This document shows positions 9,006 through 17,841 of a stretch of DNA of 64,000 bases, one piece after another. Position 1 is the first letter of the stretch. Each line of letters opens with the position of its first letter. A program made the position numbers and the translations under genes. Under the pieces are notes generated by a model. It did no database searches and was not told where the DNA came from. It saw only the letters and a program-made list of their open reading frames with translations. This DNA comes from Bacteroidota bacterium (GTDB lineage Bacteria; Bacteroidota; Bacteroidia; UKL13-3): contig CANJUD010000006.1 of assembly GCA_947477885.1 (NCBI GenBank), positions 62,001 to 126,000 on the forward strand. Direction: 5' to 3'.

Positions 9006-9959
9006 TTATTTTACTGTTGAAATATCGAGTTTCCAAAGCTTGGCCGGCACAGTGTATTTCTGTTCATTTGATATATATAGCATATTGTTGGTTGAAAAGC
9101 ATACGCCTTCTACTTGTCCAACTGCGGTTCTTGATCCAATATTTATTAATTTATTATTCCCTGAAAAAAACTGGTCATTATTAAAATTATTTAATACCCA
9201 TACAAAAGCAGTGTCAGTTATGGGGTTGAAACCAGTAAGGGCAATTTTGCTACCATCGTCAGCTATGCTTGCTCCAGTTATGAGACCCTGTGTGTTAAAG
9301 GTGCTTATAAGCTCGGCAGTATGATTTCCGGGGTTGATAGGAAGTTTATATAACCTGGTATGTTGGTCGCTATGGTCTTTTGTAAATATATATATATTAC
9401 CTTTCTGTGTTATCATAGCTTCACAGTCGAAATCTGTATTTGCATTATTGGTGAAATTAGTTTGGTCGGGATAGTTAAATTGTATAGCTTGGGGCGAAAT
9501 AGTATTGGTTATATTCCAGTTGCTTTGTTTGGGAATTTTATATATCACCAAGTTTTGTCGGTTGCCATTGTTATTCCCAAAATCTCCCACATATATATAT
9601 AATGAATCCTGGGCAATATCCTCAAAGTCGATATTGGAAACTCCGCTAAGTGTAACGGTTGATATTATATTTCCATTAGTGGTATCAATTGAGTAAATCT
9701 CATTTTTGTTGCCTGAATCACCAAAGCTCCATATTAGATTATCGGTATTTAATAGTCCGGAAGATTCTTTAAGAATGGCATCTAGATTTGTTATCACTTG
9801 TGGTTGCAGCGTATAATTTCTTTGTATACAAGAACCATCATCTTTTTTTGCTTTCGTATCGTAATTAAGCGCTTTGCTATCTGTGCAGCCCTGTTTTGAA
9901 TTGCAATTTATCATACTCAATGAGAGTATCATAATAAATAGGGGAAGGGTGTTTTTCAT
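9006..9959 (-). CDS. Lipoprotein with Cys-rich CTD...GSC motif and beta-propeller-like body
   Basis: The 317-residue product has a lipoprotein-type N-terminus (hydrophobic 5-17, then INCNSKQ). Directly after it comes CTDSKALNYDTKAKKDDGSC (residues 25-44), matching a short motif I recall from many marine Bacteroidota surface proteins. From about residue 55 the sequence has WD-like repeated blades (IWSFGDSGNKNEIYSID, YIYVGDFGNNNGNRQNL, YIFTKDHSDQHTRLY, VEGVCFSTNNMLYISNE), consistent with a six- or seven-bladed propeller of the SdiA-regulated or phytase-like type. No catalytic assignment is possible. A -7 element TACATTTG lies 38 bases upstream of the start. Confidence 0.65.
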   Translation of the reverse strand: MKNTLPLFIMILSLSMINCNSKQGCTDSKALNYDTKAKKDDGSCIQRNYTLQPQVITNLDAILKESSGLLNTDNLIWSFGDSGNKNEIYSIDTTNGNIISTVTLSGVSNIDFEDIAQDSLYIYVGDFGNNNGNRQNLVIYKIPKQSNWNITNTISPQAIQFNYPDQTNFTNNANTDFDCEAMITQKGNIYIFTKDHSDQHTRLYKLPINPGNHTAELISTFNTQGLITGASIADDGSKIALTGFNPITDTAFVWVLNNFNNDQFFSGNNKLINIGSRTAVGQVEGVCFSTNNMLYISNEQKYTVPAKLWKLDISTVK

Positions 9960-9996
9960 TTTATGATAGAGTTATGAGTATTTACGAGATGAACAT

Positions 9997-10004
9997 CAAA
10001 TGTA
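9997..10004 (-). promoter_or_regulatory. Bacteroidota -7 element for the 9006 lipoprotein gene
   Basis: TACATTTG on the minus strand is a perfect TAnnTTTG and lies 38 bases upstream of the ATG. No convincing -33 TTTG is found at 19-21 bp. Confidence 0.5.
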
Positions 10005-10152
10005 GGAAAATTATTTTGATAAGTATAGTGAACCGGTCAATTATTTCTTGCAAGTTTCGTGCAATCTTCACCAACAAAAATTTTCATTCGTTAAATTTAA
10101 CTACTCAAATTAGAATTAATTTAGAATTTGTTTTTTTTGACGAAAATATTAT

Positions 10153-10191
10153 AAAAAAAGGTTGGTTCGAATTAACAAACCAACCTTTTTT
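10153..10191 (-). terminator. Rho-independent terminator of the GEVED/T9SS gene
   Basis: A7, then GGTTGGTT, a 10-base loop, AACCAACC and T6. The flanking A and T runs make it usable in both directions. It lies about 95 bases downstream of the minus-strand gene at 10286. The rest of 9960-10285 holds the lipoprotein promoter and array C2; an ORF on the plus strand here shows no coding character. Confidence 0.8.
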
Positions 10192-10225
10192 ATATGATAT
10201 ATTATTTGATAATGATCATTCTTTT

Positions 10226-10290
10226 GGGGATATGGGAATTTGGGGCCATGCGGCAAATGCGTCCCTAAATCCCATAACCCAATACCTATT
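10226..10290. repeat. Heptamer array C2 (TGGGATT words)
   Basis: On the minus strand, immediately after the TAG of the 10286 gene, come TGGGTTA, TGGGATT, TAGGGAC, a core around GCATTTGCCGCATGGC, and the complementary words CCCCAAA, TTCCCAT. It is the same word class as array C1 at 31.7 kb. Confidence 0.7.
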
Positions 10291-13200
10291 TAATATCTAT
10301 AATGCGAATCGATACTGTTTCTCCATTTGCCGACATACGCACTGTGTATATACCTCCAGCAAGTTGGTTGGTGGTATTGATAGGTAATATATATTGTCCA
10401 GCCGATTGTTTTGCATTTACCAATGTAGAAATTTTACGACCAGTAACATCATATAGTTCAATCAAAATCTGGCCGGCATCTATTATATTATAGTTCAAAT
10501 TAGTAGAGCCACTATACGGGTTTGGATATATAGAAATGCTTCCAACTTTATTTGATATGTTCACAACAGAAGTATTTACAAGAGTAGTCGCGGTTTTGCT
10601 ATCGGTGCAGGTACTTGTGTTTGTAACAGTTAATTTTACGTTATATGAACCATCGGCAGTATATACATGTAATGGGTTTTGTTGTGCACTGGTATTTCCA
10701 TCACCGAAGGCCCAGGCATAGGTATTACCGGCAGTAACATCAACGGCAGTAAACTGTATGTTGTTGCTCTGTCCGCCTACTTTAACACTATTAAAGCTGC
10801 CATCAGCCGCAGGGAGCATTGTAACATTAATGCTGTCTCTGGTTTTACATCCATTTGCATCGGTTACATCAACATAATATATACCCGCAGCAGTTGCAGA
10901 AATAGTTTGTGTGGTCGCATTTGTATTCCACAAATATGATGAACCTGCTCCAGCATCTAAATTAGCAGAAGCACCAAGGCATATAGCTTTATCAGCACCT
11001 AAATTTACTGGTGTAACATTATAGTTATTCAGGTTCATGGTATCTGAATTTGAGCAGCCATTTGCATCCGTAACTTTCACCCAAATTGAACCAGTGCTAG
11101 AAGTATTCAGTGAAGCACCAATAGAGCCATCACTCCAGGTATAAGAAGCAAAATTGCCTGGATTTAGTGTAATAGAATTTGTTGGACATACGGTTTGGTC
11201 AGAACCTAAAGATACTTTGGGTAGTCCATTTACTTTTATATATCTAACCAATGTAGTATCGCAACCTGATGATACATCCGATATAGTTATCATTGCTATG
11301 TATACTGAGTCGGCCTCAGCACTTGTGGGAGTGAAACTTAAGGTGCCATTTGTTGATGATGGATTTGTAGTACTATATGTTCCGCTTATGGGAGCAGAAT
11401 TACTGGCAGTTGTAAGAGTGAAAGCAGTGATTGCCCAACTCGAATTATAGCCACTGTTACCATAAGCTGTTGGTGGAGTCATTTCATAATTAATTGCACT
11501 GTTTACACAAACTGCATCTGGATTATTTGCAGTACCATTATTGAATGAACCATTATAAGGATTCCCTTTTATAATATCCAAGCCCTGAAGCGCTGTAGTT
11601 GATGAATTGCCAATGGTTATAGTATCTGTTCCCTTGCAACCATTAGAGCCGGTAACAACAACTATATAATTACCCGCTGAAGAAACATTAATAGTTTGTG
11701 TATTAGCACCTGTATTCCATAAGTAGGTGGTGCCTGCACCAAAGTTTCCTGCATCTAATTTGGTATTGGCACCATTACATATATTTTTATTGGCTCCTAA
11801 ATTTACTGCTAGTGAATTTATTGTTACTATAATGGAATCGGTAGCAGTAAGCCCCGTATTTTTATCAGTAAGTATTACCCAATATGTACCGTTTGTAGTA
11901 GCTGTTAGTGAGTTATTGGTAGAGTTATTACTCCACACAAAACTATAATTATTACTGTTGTTTGGATTTGGATTTAACAACACAGCCGAACAGCTGCTGG
12001 TATCAGGGCCTAGGCTTACAGTGGGTTTGTCAGCTATTACCATATTGTCAAAAGCCATCACATATGTTTTAGCACTATTATTATAACTCACAAATATTGC
12101 AGCAACATTATTTCCGCTATAAGTACCTAGGTCATATATAAAATCAGTATATGCAGTAGAGCCAGTATTGTTAGCATCAAAAGTATATATTGTTTTAAAT
12201 GTTTTACCGCAATCAAAAGTTAATAATACATTCAGCGAATCTTGAGAATCGAAAGATGTTGGGTTTCTGTAACTAAATTTAAATACTGAGTTAGTGGTGA
12301 GTGGCCCAGCAATAGGGGTATTAATTCCAGTTACACTAATTGTACTATTTGCATTTAATCTCAATCCTCTTGAATTGCCCACACCACTGGCAGGTCCTGT
12401 TGCAAATCCTTGAGCAAAATAAGAAGAAGGAATACTTGCAAGCGTATTAAAATTCTCAACATAATCAAGTGAGACTGGCAATACGGTGGTGACGCTAAAA
12501 TTGTTTGAGTCGTTTGATGCATTGCTGTCTCCGGCAGATATATATACTAAGAAATCGTAGGTCGAATTAAATTTACTCAAATCGAGTGTGCCAGTGAAGA
12601 AAACAGTCATGGTATCATTTGGTGCAATTTTACCACTGGTAACTGTAGTGTCTACACTTGCAGTAATTGCATTTGACACACCTACATGTACTTTAACATT
12701 ATTCACTGACATATCTAAAGTGTCAGTACCATAATTATATAATATTACAGAAACAGGTTCTGCGTTACTATAGCAAGACATCACAATAGGAGAGCTTACT
12801 GCAGCAATTCCAGCATCTAAAGCATAAGGACTTCCGATAGTAATTATATAATCGTGCGATTGACCTGAACCAAAATTTGTACATGCATTAACAGCACCAT
12901 TTGTATTTCCCCAAGCCCTTGATCTTATTCTCATGCCAGTGTTTCCAGATTTAGCTGAACTAGGAATTGTTATATTAACTGAAGAGGCAGTATTGGCAGT
13001 AGATGTGGTACAAACTTGCGTCCATTCAGAAGCATCGAATGTGCCGCTTTGGTCATAATCAATCCATACAGATATAATATTGTCTGTTGAAGTTGTTACA
13101 TCAAGCTGATAGGTATTTCCCTGAGTTAAAAAGGTCGTAGTACTTCCCTTGGCAGGATATTTATAATAGGGATTAACAGCTCCTGTGGGGCAACTTTGCG

Positions 13201-14899
13201 GGGTGTTGTTTAAAGAAGTTCCTTGCACTGTAATATTCGTAATTTCGTCAGTTGAACTGCATGTTGGGTGGGTTGGAATACAATAGCATAAGTACGCAGG
13301 GTTCAAATCAACTAAGGTAGCATATGAAGTATCTGAGGTAGATGAATTAGTACATACAGTGTAATATCTAAAATATGTTTTAGCAGTAATTGTAGCATTG
13401 GTTCCTAATCCAGTTGCTGCACTGATATCGGTCCAGTTAATAGAATCGGGTGATGATTGCCATTGAAAAGTTTGACCACTACCATAAGAACCTCCATTAA
13501 TAGTTAAGGTTACTACGGTATTGGGGCAAACACTAGTTTCTGTAGTATTTACTGAGCCTGCTTGAACGTTACCAGCACAAGCTGCTAAGGTGTCAATATT
13601 TATAGTATAGTCGTGCGTAATGCCATTGGTAAAGGTGGTACAAGCATCAGTTGAACCGTTCGCACTTAAATAAGTGCGGGTCCTGATTCTAATTCCCGTA
13701 GTGCCTAGCGTGGCATTGGTAGGAATAGTGATTGAGGCTGTTGAAGCGGTATTGGCGGTGCTTTGTGTGGTAACTTGACTCCATTCAGATGCATCGTAGG
13801 TTCCGCTGTGGTCATAGTCAATCCACACAGATATGATAGAGGTGCTGGTAGAAGTTACCGATAAAGTATAAGTATTTGAACCCGAAGTTGAATATAAGGT
13901 AGCAGTTTGATTATTGGCTGGGGCGTAGTTATTATATCTCGATCCTAGCGAATTGCAAGTACTAACACTATTATTCAAAGTAGTGCCAGTAATCGATACA
14001 TTAGATATGATATCCGTTATGGCACAGGCGGTATTATTTGCTGGCATACAATAGCATATATAATAAGGATTCAATACCATCATTTTAAATTTAGAGGTAT
14101 CTGCATTACCGTTACAAACTGTATAAAATCTAAAATAGGTGGGCGTAGTTATTGAGGTGGTGATGGTTAGATTTGTATCATTGGTCAAATCGGTCCATGT
14201 AATTGTATCTGTTGACGATTGCCATTGGAAAGTTTGGCCGGCACCATAGCTTCCTCCATTTATAGACATATTAAAATTAGTGCCGCTGCAAACTGAATCT
14301 TGTCCAAAAACAGCACCAGCTGTTGGTGTTCCACTGCATGCTGCAAGTGTATCAATGGTTATTATATAGTCGTGTGCCATGCCTGAAAACATTGCCAAGC
14401 AAGCATCGCCAGCACCATTTTGATTGCCAACTGCTCTGCTGCGTACCCTGAATCCAGTTTGTCCTAAAACGGCAGTTGTTGGGATTGTAAACGAAACAGT
14501 AGATGCCTTATTGGCTGTACTACTGGTAGTAACTTGTTTCCATTCGTTTGATTCAAAAGTGTCATTTTGGTTAAAGTCAATCCAAACCGAAATAATGCTG
14601 CTTGCACTGCTAGTTACTGAAATGGAATAAGTGTTATAGCCCGATGTGCTGTACAAAGTAGCAGTGGCGCTACCATTTGCACTATAGGTATTATACCTGC
14701 TATTCCCATTACAAGCAGACACGGAATTATCTAAAGTTGTTCCTTTGATTTTGACATTAGTGATCATGTCGGAAGTTGCGCAATTCCCAGCTCCTGTGTG
14801 AGACGGGGTGCAATACTGCGCTTGTGCTTGCATGGTGATAAATGCCAATAACAGCGCAATTATCATTGATTTAAATTTAGAGTAGTAATAATTTTTCAT
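10286..14899 (-). CDS. Giant GEVED / PKD / T9SS type A sorting domain surface protein
   Basis: The 1537-residue secreted protein has a signal peptide at 1-27 (ITMQAQAQ). Three copies of a Cys-rich GEVED module follow in the first 690 residues; each begins with a Cys-Pro/Ser region, carries a calcium-loop-like core (VWIDFNQNDTFESNEW, VWIDYDHSGTYDASEW, VWIDYDQSGTFDASEW) and ends HDY[IT]I. Next come a CARDB-like region (about 695-790), a MAM/anchor-J-like region (about 795-945), several Ig/SprB-like segments with repeated LWNTGANTQTI and YYVDVTDANGCK patterns, a PKD domain near 1400-1450 (YAWAFGDGNTSAQQNPLHVY), and a T9SS C-terminal domain (ISIYPNPYSG, then GGIYTVRMSANG). The Asp/Asn-rich DxDxSGTxDxSEW loops suggest calcium-stabilised adhesin domains. 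It is exported and probably anchored to the cell surface. No enzyme domain was recognised. Confidence 0.88.
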   Translation of the reverse strand: MKNYYYSKFKSMIIALLLAFITMQAQAQYCTPSHTGAGNCATSDMITNVKIKGTTLDNSVSACNGNSRYNTYSANGSATATLYSTSGYNTYSISVTSSASSIISVWIDFNQNDTFESNEWKQVTTSSTANKASTVSFTIPTTAVLGQTGFRVRSRAVGNQNGAGDACLAMFSGMAHDYIITIDTLAACSGTPTAGAVFGQDSVCSGTNFNMSINGGSYGAGQTFQWQSSTDTITWTDLTNDTNLTITTSITTPTYFRFYTVCNGNADTSKFKMMVLNPYYICYCMPANNTACAITDIISNVSITGTTLNNSVSTCNSLGSRYNNYAPANNQTATLYSTSGSNTYTLSVTSTSTSIISVWIDYDHSGTYDASEWSQVTTQSTANTASTASITIPTNATLGTTGIRIRTRTYLSANGSTDACTTFTNGITHDYTINIDTLAACAGNVQAGSVNTTETSVCPNTVVTLTINGGSYGSGQTFQWQSSPDSINWTDISAATGLGTNATITAKTYFRYYTVCTNSSTSDTSYATLVDLNPAYLCYCIPTHPTCSSTDEITNITVQGTSLNNTPQSCPTGAVNPYYKYPAKGSTTTFLTQGNTYQLDVTTSTDNIISVWIDYDQSGTFDASEWTQVCTTSTANTASSVNITIPSSAKSGNTGMRIRSRAWGNTNGAVNACTNFGSGQSHDYIITIGSPYALDAGIAAVSSPIVMSCYSNAEPVSVILYNYGTDTLDMSVNNVKVHVGVSNAITASVDTTVTSGKIAPNDTMTVFFTGTLDLSKFNSTYDFLVYISAGDSNASNDSNNFSVTTVLPVSLDYVENFNTLASIPSSYFAQGFATGPASGVGNSRGLRLNANSTISVTGINTPIAGPLTTNSVFKFSYRNPTSFDSQDSLNVLLTFDCGKTFKTIYTFDANNTGSTAYTDFIYDLGTYSGNNVAAIFVSYNNSAKTYVMAFDNMVIADKPTVSLGPDTSSCSAVLLNPNPNNSNNYSFVWSNNSTNNSLTATTNGTYWVILTDKNTGLTATDSIIVTINSLAVNLGANKNICNGANTKLDAGNFGAGTTYLWNTGANTQTINVSSAGNYIVVVTGSNGCKGTDTITIGNSSTTALQGLDIIKGNPYNGSFNNGTANNPDAVCVNSAINYEMTPPTAYGNSGYNSSWAITAFTLTTASNSAPISGTYSTTNPSSTNGTLSFTPTSAEADSVYIAMITISDVSSGCDTTLVRYIKVNGLPKVSLGSDQTVCPTNSITLNPGNFASYTWSDGSIGASLNTSSTGSIWVKVTDANGCSNSDTMNLNNYNVTPVNLGADKAICLGASANLDAGAGSSYLWNTNATTQTISATAAGIYYVDVTDANGCKTRDSINVTMLPAADGSFNSVKVGGQSNNIQFTAVDVTAGNTYAWAFGDGNTSAQQNPLHVYTADGSYNVKLTVTNTSTCTDSKTATTLVNTSVVNISNKVGSISIYPNPYSGSTNLNYNIIDAGQILIELYDVTGRKISTLVNAKQSAGQYILPINTTNQLAGGIYTVRMSANGETVSIRIIDIK

Positions 14900-14934
14900 T
14901 TGTTTTTATTTAATTTCGAATTAATTTTAATCTG

Positions 14935-14964
14935 CAAAAATAATCCATTAGCTTAGATAAACAA
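14935..14964 (-). promoter_or_regulatory. Promoter of the GEVED/T9SS gene
   Basis: The minus strand reads TTG, 19 bases, TATTTTTG, then 35 bases to the ATG at 14899. This matches the Bacteroidota TTTG-N19-21-TAnnTTTG promoter. Confidence 0.65.
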
Positions 14965-15011
14965 TAGTAAAATGCTATTTTAAGCATTTAATTGTCAGTA
15001 CTTTAATTGCG

Positions 15012-15203
15012 TTAGGTGTTTTTAAATAAGATAATATCTTGTTTTGTAACATTCAACTTTGGGTCTTTCACCTCCGCATAATTTTCTTTGTCTGTTAAAT
15101 ATTTAATAGCAATTTCAACTAAAGGTTTTGTAAATGATTTATGGTCGAATGGGCAATCATATAATATTTCGCTGCTTTCATTATCTATAATATTAAATTG
15201 ATG
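15012..15203 (-). pseudogene. Remnant of an unidentified protein's C-terminus
   Basis: Within the 402-base gap 14900-15301, the minus strand has a 63-codon open stretch that reads like a real protein end: FDHKSFTKPLVEIAIKYL, then KENYAEVKDPKLNVTKQD, then a stop. It has no ATG, and a stop lies just upstream, so it is likely a decayed gene fragment. The rest of the gap holds the 14.9 kb promoter and array H. I do not recognise the family. Confidence 0.4.
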
Positions 15204-15257
15204 TTACGAATACCCTCGTGGTAGTTTTTGCTGTTAAAAATAACTAACTCCCCCACC

Positions 15258-15318
15258 CGCTAAAAAAAATCAGCCTTCAGCCTTAACAACTTACAAACTA
15301 ACTACTGACAACTGTTCA
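15258..15318. repeat. Heptamer array H (AGTTGTC/AGTAGTT words), overlapping a stop codon
   Basis: On the minus strand the last codons of the 15302 gene (AAC AGT TGT CAG TAG) are the first words of the array, which continues as AGTTTGT, AAGTTGT, TAAGGCTGAAGGCTGA. It is single-armed. Confidence 0.6.
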
Positions 15319-17302
15319 TTAACTTAAAAACCTGCTGCGTTCCTCCCGCAATAACACGCAATATATATATACCTGCAGCTTGAGTGTGTATCTCCTGTAT
15401 ATGTGTTCCGGCACTTATATTTTTTAGTGCAATACTTTGTATAATTTTTCCAGATATGTCAGTAAGCTCCATTTTCACATCGCTATTATTTTTCAAATCA
15501 TATTGTATAATAGTTTTGTAATTATATGGATTTGGATTAATGCTTACCGAATTAATATTTGATATATTTATTAGTCCTGTTACAATTATTGAATAACTTT
15601 GAGAACTAGCATTGCTGCAGCTTTGTGCATCAATAACATTTAATTTTACAGTATAATTTCCAGTAGTATCATATAGATGAATCACGCTTTTGCCTGCGCC
15701 TATTTTTGTATCTCCAAAGTCCCAATTATAAGAGGTTAGGTTGCTATCTTTGGCAGTAAATTGTATATTATATATAGGAGTTAAAGGCAGCATACCAAAG
15801 CTTGCATCGGGCTTTGCAATTTTAATTACTTGCACGGTATCTGTTGCGGTGCAGCCATTGCTTCCAGTTGCTTGCACCCAATAAGTTCCTGTCGAAGAAG
15901 TATATATTTTACTACTTGTATCTCCATTACTCCATGAATATTTTTGGAAGGTTAAAACAGAAAGTAAAATGCTGTCTCCATCGCAAAAATTCGCAGGCGT
16001 TTTTGGACTAATTACTACATTAGGAGCAGGAAGAATATTGATAGAAATAATATTGGTACTGTCCGATTTTTTGCTACTACTTACCAAAGCTCTATAATTG
16101 GTGTTGGTTGCTGGAGTTACTATTACGGAGTTGGCCGCTGAACCGATACTTTGCCATGTATTATTCTTGTATTGTTGCCAATCAATTCGGCCCCTATTGC
16201 CTGTAATAGTTATGGTAGCACTGTCGCTTTTGCATATATTAGTATTGGAGGATGAAATACTGCCCACTAGCAAGCCTTCATTTCTAAATCCAATCTGCAT
16301 CATCACAGGTAAGTGATTACTCATATAATACAAACTATTAATCACTTTTTTGGGTGCAGAAATATTTGTAGGTTTATCAAGCAATCCAGCATTTACATGT
16401 AATCCATCTTGACCCAGAATCTTATATGAATTGGCTATATAGAAGGCTCCATTTTTATTATTCATGAGTGGATAATTTGCAAATATATGGTCATAGATAC
16501 CATCCATTCCTCCCTTAGATCCACAATCGTCTAACTGTATTGCACGTGTTGAAATAGTAAGCCACTGGGCATAGTTTTTTGGATTATTGGTCCAGTCGCC
16601 TAGTTGGTTACTTGGGTCGTAAAATGCCCAACTAGTATCGTAAGGATTTATTAAAGAATCGATACAGGGTTCTTTCGATGTGCGGCTATTGAAATCGCCC
16701 ATGAATATATAATTATTTTTCTTATCACCCATAGCATGAAGTGAGTCGAGTGTATGTTGTATTTCATCGCCACGTTGCACTGCTACTGAGTCTCCTGACA
16801 GCAAGTGGCATTGTATAATACTCAAAAAAACCGTATCGCCCATAATATTTGCAACAGCATCTTTATAATATAATTTATGAATATTAATATCACTAATTCC
16901 TGTATCTCTTGAGTTCAGAACCTGTGTACCTGAAAACCCGAATTTAGACTTTTTATAATACACCAAATTCTCTTTATAAAATCCAGTTTTATTATAATAA
17001 TTAGCATGCCCATAACAACCCAGACAAACTGAATCAAAAACATTTTGTCTAATACTATCTATTACAAAATTATCATCGCGTTTCATTTTTACCAATCCCA
17101 ATATATCGGGATCAGCATACTTGAAAATTTTTCTCATATAGCCATGTTTATAATCAGTCACTAATCCGGGGCAATTGATATTAGCAGGCATGCCATAGTT
17201 TAAAGTATTATAGTGCATTACTATAATAGTGTCAGTGCTGTACTTCTGTGCATAGGAGTAGCTAAATACTACACAGAATATTAAAACTAAAGTGTATCTC
17301 AT
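15302..17302 (-). CDS. Endonuclease/exonuclease/phosphatase-fold T9SS protein, catalytic Glu replaced
   Basis: The 666-residue product has a signal peptide at 1-18. Residues about 25-338 form an EEP (DNase I-like) domain with Asn32 (MHYNTLNYG), the GDFNSR motif at 202-207, Asp271 (YDHIFAN) and the C-terminal SNHLPV at 328-333. The normally invariant metal-binding Glu of the PDIIGLQEV motif is Lys72 here (PDILGLVKM), encoded by AAA where GAA is expected. Then follow an Ig-like region (about 345-425), SprB-like repeats with Cys-Asp pairs, a PKD domain (about 510-570, NWDFGDTKIGAGK) and a T9SS sorting domain (INPNPYNYKT to the end). It would be secreted to the cell surface or medium. With the Glu lost, nuclease or phosphatase activity is doubtful; a binding role is possible. 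The last codons lie in a heptamer array. Confidence 0.85.
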   Translation of the reverse strand: MRYTLVLIFCVVFSYSYAQKYSTDTIIVMHYNTLNYGMPANINCPGLVTDYKHGYMRKIFKYADPDILGLVKMKRDDNFVIDSIRQNVFDSVCLGCYGHANYYNKTGFYKENLVYYKKSKFGFSGTQVLNSRDTGISDINIHKLYYKDAVANIMGDTVFLSIIQCHLLSGDSVAVQRGDEIQHTLDSLHAMGDKKNNYIFMGDFNSRTSKEPCIDSLINPYDTSWAFYDPSNQLGDWTNNPKNYAQWLTISTRAIQLDDCGSKGGMDGIYDHIFANYPLMNNKNGAFYIANSYKILGQDGLHVNAGLLDKPTNISAPKKVINSLYYMSNHLPVMMQIGFRNEGLLVGSISSSNTNICKSDSATITITGNRGRIDWQQYKNNTWQSIGSAANSVIVTPATNTNYRALVSSSKKSDSTNIISINILPAPNVVISPKTPANFCDGDSILLSVLTFQKYSWSNGDTSSKIYTSSTGTYWVQATGSNGCTATDTVQVIKIAKPDASFGMLPLTPIYNIQFTAKDSNLTSYNWDFGDTKIGAGKSVIHLYDTTGNYTVKLNVIDAQSCSNASSQSYSIIVTGLINISNINSVSINPNPYNYKTIIQYDLKNNSDVKMELTDISGKIIQSIALKNISAGTHIQEIHTQAAGIYILRVIAGGTQQVFKLMNSCQ

Positions 17303-17377
17303 GGTTTTATAAAAGTTATATAATTATTCCCTGCAAATAAAGGCCATATTAAGTTTATTTTTTGTCATATAACTTGA

Positions 17378-17710
17378 GGAGGGTATAAAGTATAAAGACA
17401 AATTGCCTTCGGTTTAGTGGTTAATTATAAATGGTTAATTGTTAATGATTAATGGGCTGTCGCGAGATTTTGAATAATGGCCCGATAACTATCGGGAGAA
17501 GAATGATGAACAATCGTCAACAAGTAATCAGGCGTCGGCAAATTGATATGAGTAGGATGTGGTTGGTCAAAAGACGCAACCGCAGGCACTATATAAATCT
17601 GGCGTCAGCAACCCGCCGCGGCGGGGTAAATCGTACTCGCCGCGGCGAGGTAAATTTTGCATCAGCCCACTAAGTCTGATATGCTGAGCGTAGTCGAAGC
17701 ACCCAATCCC
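17378..17710. repeat. Mosaic of dispersed repeats between divergent genes (arrays F2, B2 and palindromes)
   Basis: The 539-base gap 17303-17841 contains no gene. It holds GGTATAAAGTATAAAG (17378-17396), a B-type heptamer arm (TTAATTA, TTAATTG, TTAATGA, TTAATGG) ending GGGCTGTCGCGAGAT, the palindrome CCCGATAACTATCGGG (also inverted near 63.77 kb), and two copies of the core-like AATC[AT]GGCGTC. It also holds two CCGCCGCGGCGG-type palindromes and a TGCTGAGCGTAGTCGAAGCA palindrome. The layering looks like repeated insertion of small mobile repeats into one site. Confidence 0.75.
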
Positions 17711-17779
17711 GACCCCAAAAACGCAATCCACATTGTGTCCATAACATTTTTTTTTAAACGTTTGCAAAATCACCCAATG

Positions 17780-17793
17780 GCAAGTTAACTTGC
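17780..17793. promoter_or_regulatory. Perfect 14-bp palindrome upstream of mreB
   Basis: GCAAGTTAACTTGC lies 48 bases before the mreB ATG, in the short unique stretch between the repeat mosaic and the gene. Its symmetry and position suit a dimeric regulator site. No regulator can be named. Confidence 0.35.
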
Positions 17794-17841
17794 AACACTT
17801 TTAGAAGTAACCACACCAACAACCTATTTATTTGACAACGA

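Noticed and set aside
9974-10387. Plus-strand ORF between the lipoprotein and GEVED genes
   Set aside because: It crosses a terminator hairpin and runs into the opposite-strand gene; composition is not protein-like.
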